Positions 43,153-52,630 of a DNA stretch of 64,000 nt are shown here, piece by piece. The DNA is from CATQHD01 sp965202675 (GTDB lineage Bacteria; Actinomycetota; Acidimicrobiia; Spongiisociales; Spongiisociaceae). The number at the start of each line of letters is the position of its first letter. The stretch's first letter is position 1. Both the position numbers and the translations under genes were made by a program. The stretch is from NCBI GenBank assembly GCA_965202675.1, contig OZ241842.1, forward strand, positions 372,001 through 436,000. Direction: 5' to 3'. Under the pieces are notes generated by a model. The model had not been told where the DNA came from. It saw nothing but the letters and a program-made list of their open reading frames with translations, and did not search any database.

Positions 43153-44175
43153 TCAAACAGATACGGTTCTATTTATTACTCGATCATATAGATTATCAAA
43201 TGTAGACATGATAGCGTTTTGGTGCAGGCCTAAATAATGATCAGTACTTTCAAGATTGATCTGTGAATCCTGTATGTACAAAGAATGGTAGGCTACTTTA
43301 TTGTTTGGCTCACTTTGTAGATCCAATTCCTTAATAATCACATAGTCGTGTGTGGCCAAGAAGATTTGCACTCCCATACTCTGCAGTTCCAAGAGTATTT
43401 TTATTAATGGATAAAGAAGCTTAGGATTGAGATTAGTCTCGGGTTCGTCCCAAAATAGTACTGATCCTTCAGATAAAGAACCATTTTGTATGAGGAGATA
43501 CAGGAGACCTAACTTGCGTAGACCTTCTGCCAACAATGTGAACTCAAGGTCCCCTCTTTTTCGCAAAAAGAACTCTTCTCCCTTGTTTATGACCTTGCCT
43601 TCCATGTCTTGCGACAATATATCCAATAATATCTGACGTCTTTGATCCGGTCGTCCTTTTTGAACTGGAAGGTATGCTCGGTCGATTATATCGGCATTTA
43701 CTTCCTCGAAATGTATCTCACGTTGTCCGTACAGTGAACGGAATCCAGGTGCGTTAGCTAACATTTCTTTTACAGGTATATAGATGCTCTCCATTGGATG
43801 CTGATACCAAGCTTTAGTGCCAGCTATCTTAGCACTGCGTACAACACTATCTGCTCCAGTAAAAGAAGCTCGTATCTTTATCGGATCACGATGTATCTCG
43901 ATTTGGCATCGCGTCTGTCTTTGCCGCCCTCGAACGAGGCGGCCGATCTTTTTGCCTGACGGAAGGAACACCCGAACCAGCTTTTCAGCGAAGTTCTCCT
44001 GTGTCTTGCTGACGCAGCAGGCGGCGTAGGCCGCTTTCATCAAGTGGGTCTTGCCCGTACCGTTGGCGCCGGTCAGAACGTTGATCCCCGGCGACGGGGC
44101 GAAGTCCAGCTCCTCGAAGGCGGTGAAGTGCTTGAGCTTGATCCGTGTGATCGCCCTGCTCGGCTGGTCTGGCAT
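43153..44175 (-). CDS. AAA15/21-type (RecF/OLD-like) ATPase (340 aa)
   Basis: The N-terminus ITRIKLKHFTAFEELDFAPS and Walker A GANGTGKTHLM, with late motifs SVLFWDEPETNLNP (Walker B) and IFLATHDYVIIKEL, identify an SMC/RecF-like ABC ATPase of the kind found in OLD, Septu and PARIS systems. It lacks a fused TOPRIM domain; the nuclease is probably the adjacent gene. The first 50 or so codons are GC-rich like the host while the rest is AT-rich, hinting at a mosaic origin. Confidence 0.85.
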   Translation of the reverse strand: MPDQPSRAITRIKLKHFTAFEELDFAPSPGINVLTGANGTGKTHLMKAAYAACCVSKTQENFAEKLVRVFLPSGKKIGRLVRGRQRQTRCQIEIHRDPIKIRASFTGADSVVRSAKIAGTKAWYQHPMESIYIPVKEMLANAPGFRSLYGQREIHFEEVNADIIDRAYLPVQKGRPDQRRQILLDILSQDMEGKVINKGEEFFLRKRGDLEFTLLAEGLRKLGLLYLLIQNGSLSEGSVLFWDEPETNLNPKLLYPLIKILLELQSMGVQIFLATHDYVIIKELDLQSEPNNKVAYHSLYIQDSQINLESTDHYLGLHQNAIMSTFDNLYDRVINRTVSV

Positions 44176-44256
44176 GGTCTCCCATCCGCGTCGCCCTGAA
44201 TCTACACCGTCCGAGCCATGATAATCGGCATCCGGCCTTCCGGCTCTCGGCGGCGG

Positions 44257-44370
44257 TCAGAGCACGTCGCTCAGGAACTTGCCCGGTGCATCCCAGATTT
44301 CAGCAACGCCCGGCCCTCGCCGCCTCCGCCGTCCACCGCTCGGTCGGTTCGTTCCGGTCGCTCATCTGCC
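44257..44370. repeat. Duplication junction: uvrA 3' end next to methyltransferase 5' end
   Basis: Bases 44257-44284 match the true uvrA end (45043-45070) with one mismatch. Bases 44322-44370 match the methyltransferase start (42512-42560) with three. The order is reversed relative to the genes themselves, as expected at the junction of a tandem duplication of the region between them. The 44176-44480 gap holds nothing else recognised. Confidence 0.8.
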
Positions 44371-44480
44371 TGTACCTTGACATTTCCCTGTTGATGAACC
44401 ATAATGGGAGAGCCGAGGGCAGTAGCCCGAGGAAGCAGACCCGGCTCCTCTCCGGACGGTGAGCGGCCGGGTTTTGCGTT

Positions 44481-45020
44481 TCATGGTACATCGACCAGCT
44501 GGAAGTGGACTACGAGCTCCAGTTCATGGAGGATGGTCTTCCACCGACCGCCTCTCCCCCAAGCCCAGGCCACAGCATCTGGTATCCAGAGCATGGGTTC
44601 GCTCACCGGATCTAGGTGTGTATAGGCGGGGATGGGCTTTGGGGTTGCGCGCGATACCCGATGAATCGTTGAGCGGTCTCTTCCATCCTGGCCCTTGCGC
44701 GATTCGAGTACAAGACGATCCACACCGGCTTTACAAAGGTCCGACAACATCCTCTTGATGATGGCTGACCGTGCTGTGATCTGGTCTCGGTTATCGGCGC
44801 GGTAGATGACCGAAGCGGTTTTGAGGACGGCTATTTCTCTCAGGAGGGCGCGGCGTCGTCTATCGCTCTCGGCGGCAAAATGGATGCGCCTCTGCCCCGG
44901 GAGCTTGAGCGAGCCGAGACGGCGCCGAGTCATTGCGACCATATCTGATGAAATCAATGTAACACACATGTAATAGCTGGAGCCGCGGACGGATTCGTCT
45001 ACAAACGCATGCCGTTTCAT
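44481..45020 (-). CDS. DUF3800-like protein (179 aa)
   Basis: MKRHAFVDESVRGSSYYMCV opens like DUF3800 proteins, which have an RNase H-like FxDES start, and the later WIPDAVAWAWGRGG matches the conserved end. These proteins are widespread in mobile and defence regions; function unproven. The ATG at 45020 is 22 bp after the uvrA stop, so it is transcribed with uvrA. It is the cargo of the second copy of the insertion hotspot. Confidence 0.7.
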   Translation of the reverse strand: MKRHAFVDESVRGSSYYMCVTLISSDMVAMTRRRLGSLKLPGQRRIHFAAESDRRRRALLREIAVLKTASVIYRADNRDQITARSAIIKRMLSDLCKAGVDRLVLESRKGQDGRDRSTIHRVSRATPKPIPAYTHLDPVSEPMLWIPDAVAWAWGRGGRWKTILHELELVVHFQLVDVP

Positions 45021-45042
45021 GGATCTGGTAACACCTGGCAGG

Positions 45043-47862
45043 TCAGAGTACGTCGCTCAGGAACTTGCCCGTGTACGAGCCGGGGGATTCCGCTACCTGC
45101 TCCGGAGTGCCGCAGGCGATCACTCGACCGCCTTCGTCTCCTCCCTCCGGCCCCATGTCGATGATCCAGTCGGCCGATCGCACCACGTCCAGGTTGTGCT
45201 CGATCACCACCGCCGTGTTGCCCCCGTCCACCAGGCGGTGCAGCACCTCGAGGAGCTTGCGGGTGTCCTCGAAGTGAAGGCCGGTGGTGGGTTCGTCGAG
45301 GATATAGAGGGTGTTGCCGGTGGCCCGCTTGCCCAGCTCCGAGGCGAGCTTGACCCGCTGCGCCTCCCCGCCGGAGAGGGTGGGGGCGGGCTGGCCGAGG
45401 CGTATATAACCGAGGCCCACGTCGTAGATGGTCTGCAGGATGCGGGCTATGGGCGGCTGCGCCTCGAAGAACGACACCGCCTCCTCCACCGGCATGTCCA
45501 GGATGTCGGCTATCGAACGGCCCTTCCACCGCACCTCGAGGGTGTCCCGGTTGTAGCGCATCCCCTCGCACACCTCGCACGGCACGTACACATCGGGGAG
45601 GAAATGCATCTCGATCTTGATGTTTCCGTCGCCCCGGCAGGCCTCGCAGCGCCCGCCCCGCACGTTGAACGAGAACCGCCCCGGCATATACCCCCGCGCC
45701 CGCGCCTCGGGGGTGGAGGCGAACAGCGCCCGGATGCGGTCGAACAGCTTGGTGTAGGTGGCGGGGTTGGAGCGGGGGGTGCGCCCGATGGGCGACTGGT
45801 CGATATCGATCACCTTGTCCAGATGACCGGCCCCCTCGAGCCGGCGGTGGCGCCCCGGCACCGCCCTGGCCCGGTGCAGCCTGTGATGGAGGGCCTTGGA
45901 CAGTATCTCCTGCACCAGGGACGACTTGCCGCTCCCCGACACCCCGGTAACGGCGATCAGCACACCCAGCGGGAACTCCACGTCGATCTGGCGGAGGTTG
46001 TTCTCGGCCGCCCCCACCACGATCAGGGTGCGCCCGTCCCCCGGCCGGCGCCTTTCCGGGGAGGGGATGCGGCGGCGGCCGGTGAGGTAGTCCCCGGTCA
46101 GGGAGGCGGGCGCAGAGACGATCTCGGCCAGGCCCCCCTCCGCCACCACGCGGCCGCCGTGCTCGCCCGCCCCCGGCCCCAAGTCGACGATGTGGTCGGC
46201 GGTGCGGATGGTCTCCTCGTCGTGCTCCACCACGATCAGGGTGTTGCCCAGGTCGCGCAGACGCAGCAGGGTCTCCAGCAGCCGGCGGTTGTCCCGTTGG
46301 TGGAGGCCTATGGAGGGCTCGTCGAGGACGTAGAGCACCCCGACCAGGCCCGACCCGATCTGGGTGGCCAGGCGGATACGCTGGGCCTCCCCCCCGGAGA
46401 GGGTGGCCGCCCCCCGGTACAGGTTCAGGTATTCCAGACCCACGTCCAGCAGGAACTGGAGGCGGGCGCGTATCTCCTTGAGCACCGGATCGGCGATGGC
46501 CGCATCGCGATCCCCCAGCTCCAGGCCTTCCAGGGCGTCGAGCGTCCCCCGGATGGAGCGGCTGCACAGCTTGAAGATGTCCATGCCGCCCACCGTTACG
46601 GCCCGCGACATGGGGTTGAGGCGGGCGCCCCCGCAGTCCGGGCAGGGAACCTCCCGCATGTATTCCTGGTAGTGGGAGCGGGCCGCCTCCGATTCGGTCT
46701 GCTCGTGGCGGCGGCGCAGCACCGGGATCACCCCCTCATAGACGGCCCGGTAGCGCCTCCGCCGCCCGAAGCGGTTGGTAAACGACACCTGGACCGGGCG
46801 CCGCCCCGTCCCGTACAGCACCGCCTGCTGGTGCTCGGGATCCAGGGAGGCGAACGGGGCTTTTGCATCGAAGCCGAGCTCCTTGGCCAGTCCGTCCAGC
46901 AGGTGGTGGAAGTAACGGTTGCGGTTGCCCGCCCAGGGGGCGATGGCGCCGTCGGCTATGGACATCTCGTCGTCGGGGATCACCAGCGTCGGATCCACCT
47001 CGAATCTGGTGCCGATCCCCGAGCATCCCTGGCAGGCGCCGTAGGGGCTGTTGAAGGAGAAGGAACGGGGCTGGAGCTCGTCGAACGAAAGCCCGCATCG
47101 GTCGCAGGCCAGGTGCTGGCTGAAGGTCAGCTCCGGGCCGTCGATGATGTCCACCACCGCCACCCCCCCGGTCAGGTCGAGGGCGGTCTCGAGGGATTCG
47201 GTCAGCCGCCTGACCCCGCTGCGTCCGGCGATCAGCCGGTCGACCACCACCTCGATGGTGTGGGTGTAGTAGCGGTCCAGGCGGATGCTCTCCCCCAGGT
47301 CCATGATCTCGCCGTCCACCCGCGCCCGGCTGTACCCCTGGCGGGACAGGTCCCGGAACAGCTCCTCGTACTCCCCCTTGCGGCCCTGGACCACGGGGGC
47401 CAGCACCTGGAAGCGGACGCCTTCCTCGAATCCGGCGATCTGGTCGACGATCTGCTGGGGGGTCTGGCGGGCGGCCTCGGCGCCGCATTCCGGGCAGTGG
47501 GGCCGGCCGATCCGGGCGTAGAGCAGGCGCAGGTAGTCGTGGATCTCGGTGATGGTGCCGACCGTCGAGCGGGGGTTGCGGCTGGCGGTCTTCTGGTCGA
47601 TGGAGATGGCGGGCGACAGGCCCTCGATGAAGTCCACGTCCGGTTTGTCCATCTGGCCGAGGAACTGCCGGGCGTAGGCCGACAGGCTCTCCACGTAGCG
47701 GCGCTGGCCCTCGGCGTAGATGGTGTCGAACGCCAGGCTCGACTTTCCCGAACCGGACAATCCGGTGAACACGATCAGCCGATCGCGGGGAAGCTCGATC
47801 GACACGTCTTGGAGGTTGTGTTCGCGGGCGCCGCGAACGACCAGCTTGTCTCTCGTCATCAT
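45043..47862 (-). CDS. uvrA: Excinuclease ABC subunit A
   Basis: UvrA finds DNA damage and loads UvrB. The 939-residue protein has two ABC ATPase modules (first Walker A GLSGSGKSSLAFDTIYAEGQ; second GVSGSGKSSLVQEIL), signature motifs (LSGGEAQRI, LSGGEAQRV) and zinc-binding cysteines (CDRCGLSFDEL...CQGC; CEACRGDG...CEVC). Length and order are normal. Start ATG 47862. uvrB and uvrC are elsewhere in this window, each next to accessory genes. Confidence 0.97.
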   Translation of the reverse strand: MMTRDKLVVRGAREHNLQDVSIELPRDRLIVFTGLSGSGKSSLAFDTIYAEGQRRYVESLSAYARQFLGQMDKPDVDFIEGLSPAISIDQKTASRNPRSTVGTITEIHDYLRLLYARIGRPHCPECGAEAARQTPQQIVDQIAGFEEGVRFQVLAPVVQGRKGEYEELFRDLSRQGYSRARVDGEIMDLGESIRLDRYYTHTIEVVVDRLIAGRSGVRRLTESLETALDLTGGVAVVDIIDGPELTFSQHLACDRCGLSFDELQPRSFSFNSPYGACQGCSGIGTRFEVDPTLVIPDDEMSIADGAIAPWAGNRNRYFHHLLDGLAKELGFDAKAPFASLDPEHQQAVLYGTGRRPVQVSFTNRFGRRRRYRAVYEGVIPVLRRRHEQTESEAARSHYQEYMREVPCPDCGGARLNPMSRAVTVGGMDIFKLCSRSIRGTLDALEGLELGDRDAAIADPVLKEIRARLQFLLDVGLEYLNLYRGAATLSGGEAQRIRLATQIGSGLVGVLYVLDEPSIGLHQRDNRRLLETLLRLRDLGNTLIVVEHDEETIRTADHIVDLGPGAGEHGGRVVAEGGLAEIVSAPASLTGDYLTGRRRIPSPERRRPGDGRTLIVVGAAENNLRQIDVEFPLGVLIAVTGVSGSGKSSLVQEILSKALHHRLHRARAVPGRHRRLEGAGHLDKVIDIDQSPIGRTPRSNPATYTKLFDRIRALFASTPEARARGYMPGRFSFNVRGGRCEACRGDGNIKIEMHFLPDVYVPCEVCEGMRYNRDTLEVRWKGRSIADILDMPVEEAVSFFEAQPPIARILQTIYDVGLGYIRLGQPAPTLSGGEAQRVKLASELGKRATGNTLYILDEPTTGLHFEDTRKLLEVLHRLVDGGNTAVVIEHNLDVVRSADWIIDMGPEGGDEGGRVIACGTPEQVAESPGSYTGKFLSDVL

Positions 47863-48114
47863 GACCCGGTGTATGTCGCAAGGGGAAGCGGGCGGCGGGG
47901 AGATTGTAATTGGAACCCGAATCGCTCATATCCACCGCGGGCGGAGGCGCGGGGAGGCCCCCGGACAGTGTGAGCCGTACGCGCCGCAAGGAGAGAGGCT
48001 ATCCTCGACCGCAGGTTTACAACCAGACGAACAGCTTCGCGGGCATCGGCGCGGCCCGGCGGCCGGGAAGACGGCCCGGAAGGCGAGACAGTCGACACAG
48101 GGAGAAGGATCGTT

Positions 48115-49581
48115 ATGAGCGACAACCGGCCGGGGCAGATGCGGCCCATGATGGTGGACCGGAGGAAGTTCCTTCAGCTGATGGGGGCGGGGGGCGCCGC
48201 CGCCTTCCTCGCCGCCTGCGGCAGATCCGCGGACACGGACACCACGGCGGCGCCGACCACTGCGGGCGCGGCGGCGGGAACGCAGGCGCCCGCTGCGACC
48301 GCCGCCCCGGAGATCGCGCTGGACTTCTGGCTTCCGGGCGGATCGGACCCGTTCTGCGGGGCGTTCCGCACCGTCGGCGACAACTTTGCCGCGTCGGGGT
48401 CGGGCATCTCGATCCGCGAGGTGCTGTGCGGGGTCGGCGAAGACGAGAACTTCACCGAGCGCATCCTGGCCAGCCTGGCCGCCGGCACTCCCCCGGATGC
48501 GGTCATCATCTGGAGCCCGCCGGTGGTGCTGGCGCCCCGCGGCGCCTGGATGCCGTTGGACGACCTGATGGCTTCCTCCACCTACTCGCAGCTGTCGAAC
48601 TGGCCGGAAGGCGTGCTCGGTTCGTGCCGCTGGGACGGGCAGATCTACGGCCTTCCCGCCACGGCCAGCTCCTACGCCATCTTCTACAACGAGGAGCTGC
48701 TCGAAAGCAAGGGGATCTCCAGCGCCCGCGACGACTTCCCCAAGACATGGGACGAGCTGAAGGCCATGTCGGCGGAGTTCGTCGAATGGGACGGTGACAC
48801 CCTAGTGTCGGCCGGTTTCATCCCGCCCTACGACGCCATCGAGAGCGCCATCTGGTCGGCGACCAACGGCGGGGTGCTCTACGACGCCGACAACAGGCGG
48901 GTCAGACTCGCCTCGGATCAGAACATCGAAATGCTGGACTACGGGCTCACCTGGCTCAACGAGCAGTACAAGGGCGACTGGGTGTCACTCACCGCCTCGG
49001 GCAACTACACCGGCGGCGGGTACGTGGATGACAACGGCCGGCCCCCGCAGTTCCATGCGGGCGCCCACGCCGCCCTGGTCAACGGATTCTGGTTCGGCTC
49101 CGATATCTACGGCGTCGAGTTCGACGGGTGGTCGCGGTGGAACGTGGCGCAGTTCCCGGTCGGCCCGAGCGGCACCTCGACGGCTTCGGGCTTCTGGCCC
49201 AACTGGTGCGCCATCCCCGCCGGGTCGCCGAACCCGGAGGCCGCCTTTGCCTGGCTGGACTATCTGGTGGTCGAGGGCATGAGCGAGTGGTTCAGCCAGG
49301 TGCCGGACATCCCCACCAACCGGCAGGCGCCGGACGACCTGTTCCCCCAGGCGATCGCCGACCAGCGGGGCGACGAGTTCGCCGCCGACATAACCCGGTT
49401 CTTCACCGCCCAGCTGGAGGTGGCCGCCCCCATGTGGACCTGCCCGGTCCAGGACTTCCTGCACGACCGGATGGGCGAGGCTATCGACGCGGTGATGCTC
49501 AAGACGGCCACCCCCAGGGAGGCGCTGACGGCGGCCCAGGAGGCGGCGCAGGCCGAGCTCGACAAACTCCTGGAGGGTTGA
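48115..49581 (+). CDS. Sugar ABC transporter substrate-binding lipoprotein
   Basis: A 488-residue extracellular solute-binding protein (family 1). The N-terminus has a Tat-like DRRKFLQLMGAGGAAAFLAA with lipobox cysteine, then a Thr/Ala-rich linker and the two-lobed binding domain (LPATASSYAIFYNEELLESK; AFAWLDYLVVEG). Start ATG 48115 follows AGAAGGA. It is first in a six-gene plus-strand operon for uptake and processing of a carbohydrate. The divergent gap to uvrA (47863-48114) holds no clear promoter. Confidence 0.92.
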   Translation: MSDNRPGQMRPMMVDRRKFLQLMGAGGAAAFLAACGRSADTDTTAAPTTAGAAAGTQAPAATAAPEIALDFWLPGGSDPFCGAFRTVGDNFAASGSGISIREVLCGVGEDENFTERILASLAAGTPPDAVIIWSPPVVLAPRGAWMPLDDLMASSTYSQLSNWPEGVLGSCRWDGQIYGLPATASSYAIFYNEELLESKGISSARDDFPKTWDELKAMSAEFVEWDGDTLVSAGFIPPYDAIESAIWSATNGGVLYDADNRRVRLASDQNIEMLDYGLTWLNEQYKGDWVSLTASGNYTGGGYVDDNGRPPQFHAGAHAALVNGFWFGSDIYGVEFDGWSRWNVAQFPVGPSGTSTASGFWPNWCAIPAGSPNPEAAFAWLDYLVVEGMSEWFSQVPDIPTNRQAPDDLFPQAIADQRGDEFAADITRFFTAQLEVAAPMWTCPVQDFLHDRMGEAIDAVMLKTATPREALTAAQEAAQAELDKLLEG

Positions 49582-49599
49582 CCGGTCCGAAGGGGCGGA

Positions 49600-50511
49600 A
49601 TGATCAGAAACAGGCTGCGGCGGTCCGGATCCGGGCTGGGCCGCCGCGAGGCGCTGGCCGGGCTGCTGTTCGTATCGCCCTGGCTGGTCGCCCTGGCGGT
49701 GTTCCATCTCTACCCGATCGGCGCCGCCACCTACCTGTCCTTCACCGAATACGACGTCCTGAACCCCCCCGAATGGACGGGGCTGGAGAATTACGCCGCG
49801 ATGTGGAACGACAGCGCGGTGTGGCGGGCGGCCCGCAACAGCCTGTTCTACGCCCTGCTGTCGGTGCCGATCGGTCTGGCCGTCTCGCTGCTGCTGGCGC
49901 TGCTGCTGAACCGGCCGGTGCGGGGCATCGGCATCCACCGGACCCTCTTCTACATGCCCGCCGTCGTCCCCCCGGTGGCCGGGACGATCGTGTTCCTCCT
50001 GCTGATGGAGCCCCGCCACGGGGCTCTCAACACGGCGATCGAAGCGGTCGGCCTCGACGGACCGGCCTGGTTCCACGACCCCAGCTGGTCCAAATGGGGG
50101 CTGGTGGTCCTGAGCCTGTGGGGGGTCGGCGCGGCCACGCTGATCTTCCTGGCCGGGCTGCAGGAGATACCCCGGTCGCTGCTCGAGGCGGCCTCCATCG
50201 ACGGAGCGGGCGCCTGGCAGCGCTTCTTCCGGGTCACGCTCCCCCTGCTGACCCCGGTGATCCTGTTCAACCTGGTGATCGGGGTGATCTACTCCTTCCA
50301 GGTTTTCGACGCGGCGATGGTCGTGGGGGGGCCGACCGGCGAGCCCAACGGATCGACCCTCATGTACATGGTGCTCATCTACCGGTCGGCTTTCCGATAC
50401 TTCGACATGGGCTACGCCTCCGCCCAGGCGATGGTGCTGTTCCTGGTGATCCTGGCGGTAACCGCCGCCATTTTCGGAACCACCCGGCGTTGGGTGTACG
50501 AGGGCGTCTGA
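49600..50511 (+). CDS. Sugar ABC transporter permease (MalF/UgpA type)
   Basis: A 303-residue inner-membrane permease with six predicted helices. The EAA loop EAASIDGAGAWQRFFRVTLP, which contacts the ATPase, is intact. It follows the binding-protein gene by 18 bp. Confidence 0.93.
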   Translation: MIRNRLRRSGSGLGRREALAGLLFVSPWLVALAVFHLYPIGAATYLSFTEYDVLNPPEWTGLENYAAMWNDSAVWRAARNSLFYALLSVPIGLAVSLLLALLLNRPVRGIGIHRTLFYMPAVVPPVAGTIVFLLLMEPRHGALNTAIEAVGLDGPAWFHDPSWSKWGLVVLSLWGVGAATLIFLAGLQEIPRSLLEAASIDGAGAWQRFFRVTLPLLTPVILFNLVIGVIYSFQVFDAAMVVGGPTGEPNGSTLMYMVLIYRSAFRYFDMGYASAQAMVLFLVILAVTAAIFGTTRRWVYEGV

Positions 50512-50545
50512 TGGGCCGCCGCCGGACCGCAGGGGCCGCGGCCCA

Positions 50546-51460
50546 GTGAGGGCGGTCCGGCCTTCGGCCATCCTCCGGCGGGAGGAGGAAGGCGGCGGCC
50601 CGGGCGCCCCTCCCCCGGCCTACGCCAAGAGGGGCGGCCTGCTGCGGCAGACGGGATGGCACCTGGTGCTGAGCGCCGCATCGGTCTGCTTCGCCGTCCC
50701 GCTGCTCTGGATGCTGAGCTCGGCTCTGAAGGAGAACCGGGAGATATTCACGGTTCCGGTCCGGTGGCTGCCCGAGACCCTCCAATGGGGAAACTTCGTC
50801 GAGGTACTGAGCTACCCGGGGTTTCCTTTTCTGCGCTTCTTCTTCAACAGCCTGTTATACGCCGGTCTCGTTACCGTGGGGACGGTATTGTCATGCGCCT
50901 TGGTGGGCTACGGGTTCGCCCGCCTGCGTTTCCCGGGCCGCAACATCCTGTTCGCGATCACCCTGGCGACCATGATGGTCCCCTACGTGGTTACCTTCAT
51001 CCCGACCTTCCTGCTGTTCAAGCGGCTCGGCGTGCTGGGCACCTACATACCGCTGATCGCGCCCGCCTTTTTCGCGGAGGCGTTCTTCATCTTCTTGATG
51101 CGCCAGTTCTTCCGGGGGCTGCCGCGGGAGCTGGACGACGCCGCCCGGGTGGACGGCGCGGGCGAGTTCCGCATCTTCTGGCAGATAATGCTCCCCCTGG
51201 TCAAGCCCGCCCTGGTGGTGATGTCGGTCTTCACGTTCGTCTGGACCTGGCACGACTTTTTCCGGCCCCTGATCTACCTTTCCGACCCGGATCAGTTCCC
51301 CCTCTCGCTGGGGCTGTTCTCGTTCCAGGGGCGCCGCCTCACCGAATGGCACCTCATGATGGCGGCCGCGACCCTGATGACCGCCCCCCTCGTTATCCTG
51401 TTCGCGGCGGCGCAGAAGTACTTCATCCAGGGCATGAAGATGTTCGGGCTGAAGGGGTAG
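50546..51460 (+). CDS. Sugar ABC transporter permease (MalG/UgpE type)
   Basis: A 304-residue second permease with six helices and EAA-type loop LDDAARVDGAGEFRIFWQIM. GTG at 50546 is the start; the first 35 residues are Gly/Pro-rich, so a later start is possible. No ATPase gene is in the operon, so a shared MsmK/UgpC-type ATPase encoded elsewhere is expected. Confidence 0.92.
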   Translation: MRAVRPSAILRREEEGGGPGAPPPAYAKRGGLLRQTGWHLVLSAASVCFAVPLLWMLSSALKENREIFTVPVRWLPETLQWGNFVEVLSYPGFPFLRFFFNSLLYAGLVTVGTVLSCALVGYGFARLRFPGRNILFAITLATMMVPYVVTFIPTFLLFKRLGVLGTYIPLIAPAFFAEAFFIFLMRQFFRGLPRELDDAARVDGAGEFRIFWQIMLPLVKPALVVMSVFTFVWTWHDFFRPLIYLSDPDQFPLSLGLFSFQGRRLTEWHLMMAAATLMTAPLVILFAAAQKYFIQGMKMFGLKG

Positions 51461-51507
51461 GAAGCCGCCGGAGCGCACGGATATGGATCGAACCGAGGAG
51501 AGCGCGG

Positions 51508-52626
51508 GTGAGTGAAGCATTGGGCTTGGGGGTAATCGGGCTGGGCAGCGTGTTCGAGCCCTACGCGGCGCTGATCCGCGAGCTGCGGGCCGAGGGCCGG
51601 CTCCGGGCGGTGCACACCTGCGACGCCGTTCCCGAACGGGCCGGGGAGGTCGAGCGCTTCCTGTACGAGGGCGCCCCCTTCAGCGTCGACTACCGGGATG
51701 TGATCGCCGACCCGGCGGTGGACGCGGTGCTGATCCTCACCGCCATGCCCCACCACGGCCCGATCGCCCTCGCCGCTCTGGAGGCCGGAAAGCACGTGCT
51801 GGTGGAGAAGCCCATGGCGGTCGACCTGGAAACGGCCGGGAAGATCGTCGAGGAGGCCGAGCGGGGAGGTTCGGTCCTCGTCTGCGCCCCGAGCGTGATC
51901 CTCAGCCCCACCTATCGGGCGATATGGAAGCGGGTGGTCCACAACGGGGAGGTCGGGCGGGTCGACCTGGCGCGGGCCCGTTACGGATGGTCCGGGCCGA
52001 CCTGGGGGAAGTGGTACTACCAGGCGGGCGGCGGCCCGGTGTTCGACCTGGGGGTGTACAACATCACCTCGCTCACCGGCCTGCTCGGTCCGGTCGAGCG
52101 GGTGTCCGCCTTCGCGGGCACCGCCGAGCCCCGCCGGGTGGTGGACGAAGAAGAGGTGGAGGTCGACGTCTGGGACAACTACCAGATCATGCTCGACTTC
52201 GGGTCGGCGTCCTTCGCCTCGGTGATCACCGGGTTCACCATGCAGAGCTACCGCTCGCCCGCGATAGAGCTGTATGGGAGCGAAGGCGTCGTCCAGATGA
52301 TGGGCGACGACTGGGCCCCCGACGGGTACGAGATGTGGGCCAACCGGTTCGGCGTCTGGTCGGTGCACGGCGAGATGGATCCGGGCTGGGACTGGACGGC
52401 GGGCCTGCGCCACCTGCTGGACGTGATCGGCGGCGCCCCGCAGCTCATGGCGCCCCGGCACGCCTACCACGTCCTGGAGATCATGCTCAAGGCCGACGAG
52501 GCGGCGCGCACCGGGCGGGCGCAGAAAGTGTCCAGCACCTTCGACCCCATCCCCTACGACTCGGACTCGATCGTGCTGGAGAGCTCCTTGCCGGTACACG
52601 ACCACCGAATCCTCCGCGAGGAGTAA
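51508..52626 (+). CDS. Gfo/Idh/MocA-family oxidoreductase
   Basis: A 372-residue NAD(P)-dependent sugar or inositol dehydrogenase-like protein. The Rossmann start LGVIGLGSVFEPYAALI and the catalytic-lysine motif LVEKPMAVDLETAG are present, followed by the alpha/beta C-terminal domain (GGGPVFDLGVYNITSLTGLL). GTG 51508 follows GGAGAG. It likely oxidises the sugar imported by the operon. Confidence 0.9.
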   Translation: MSEALGLGVIGLGSVFEPYAALIRELRAEGRLRAVHTCDAVPERAGEVERFLYEGAPFSVDYRDVIADPAVDAVLILTAMPHHGPIALAALEAGKHVLVEKPMAVDLETAGKIVEEAERGGSVLVCAPSVILSPTYRAIWKRVVHNGEVGRVDLARARYGWSGPTWGKWYYQAGGGPVFDLGVYNITSLTGLLGPVERVSAFAGTAEPRRVVDEEEVEVDVWDNYQIMLDFGSASFASVITGFTMQSYRSPAIELYGSEGVVQMMGDDWAPDGYEMWANRFGVWSVHGEMDPGWDWTAGLRHLLDVIGGAPQLMAPRHAYHVLEIMLKADEAARTGRAQKVSSTFDPIPYDSDSIVLESSLPVHDHRILREE

Positions 52627-52630
52627 CGAA

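Noticed and set aside
44300..44491. A small minus-strand frame starting MYHETQNPAAHRPERS
   Set aside because: It is built partly from the duplicated methyltransferase start at the hotspot junction and has no independent support.
45019..47973. A long plus-strand frame opposite uvrA
   Set aside because: Same GC-rich antisense effect; uvrA motifs on the minus strand leave no doubt.
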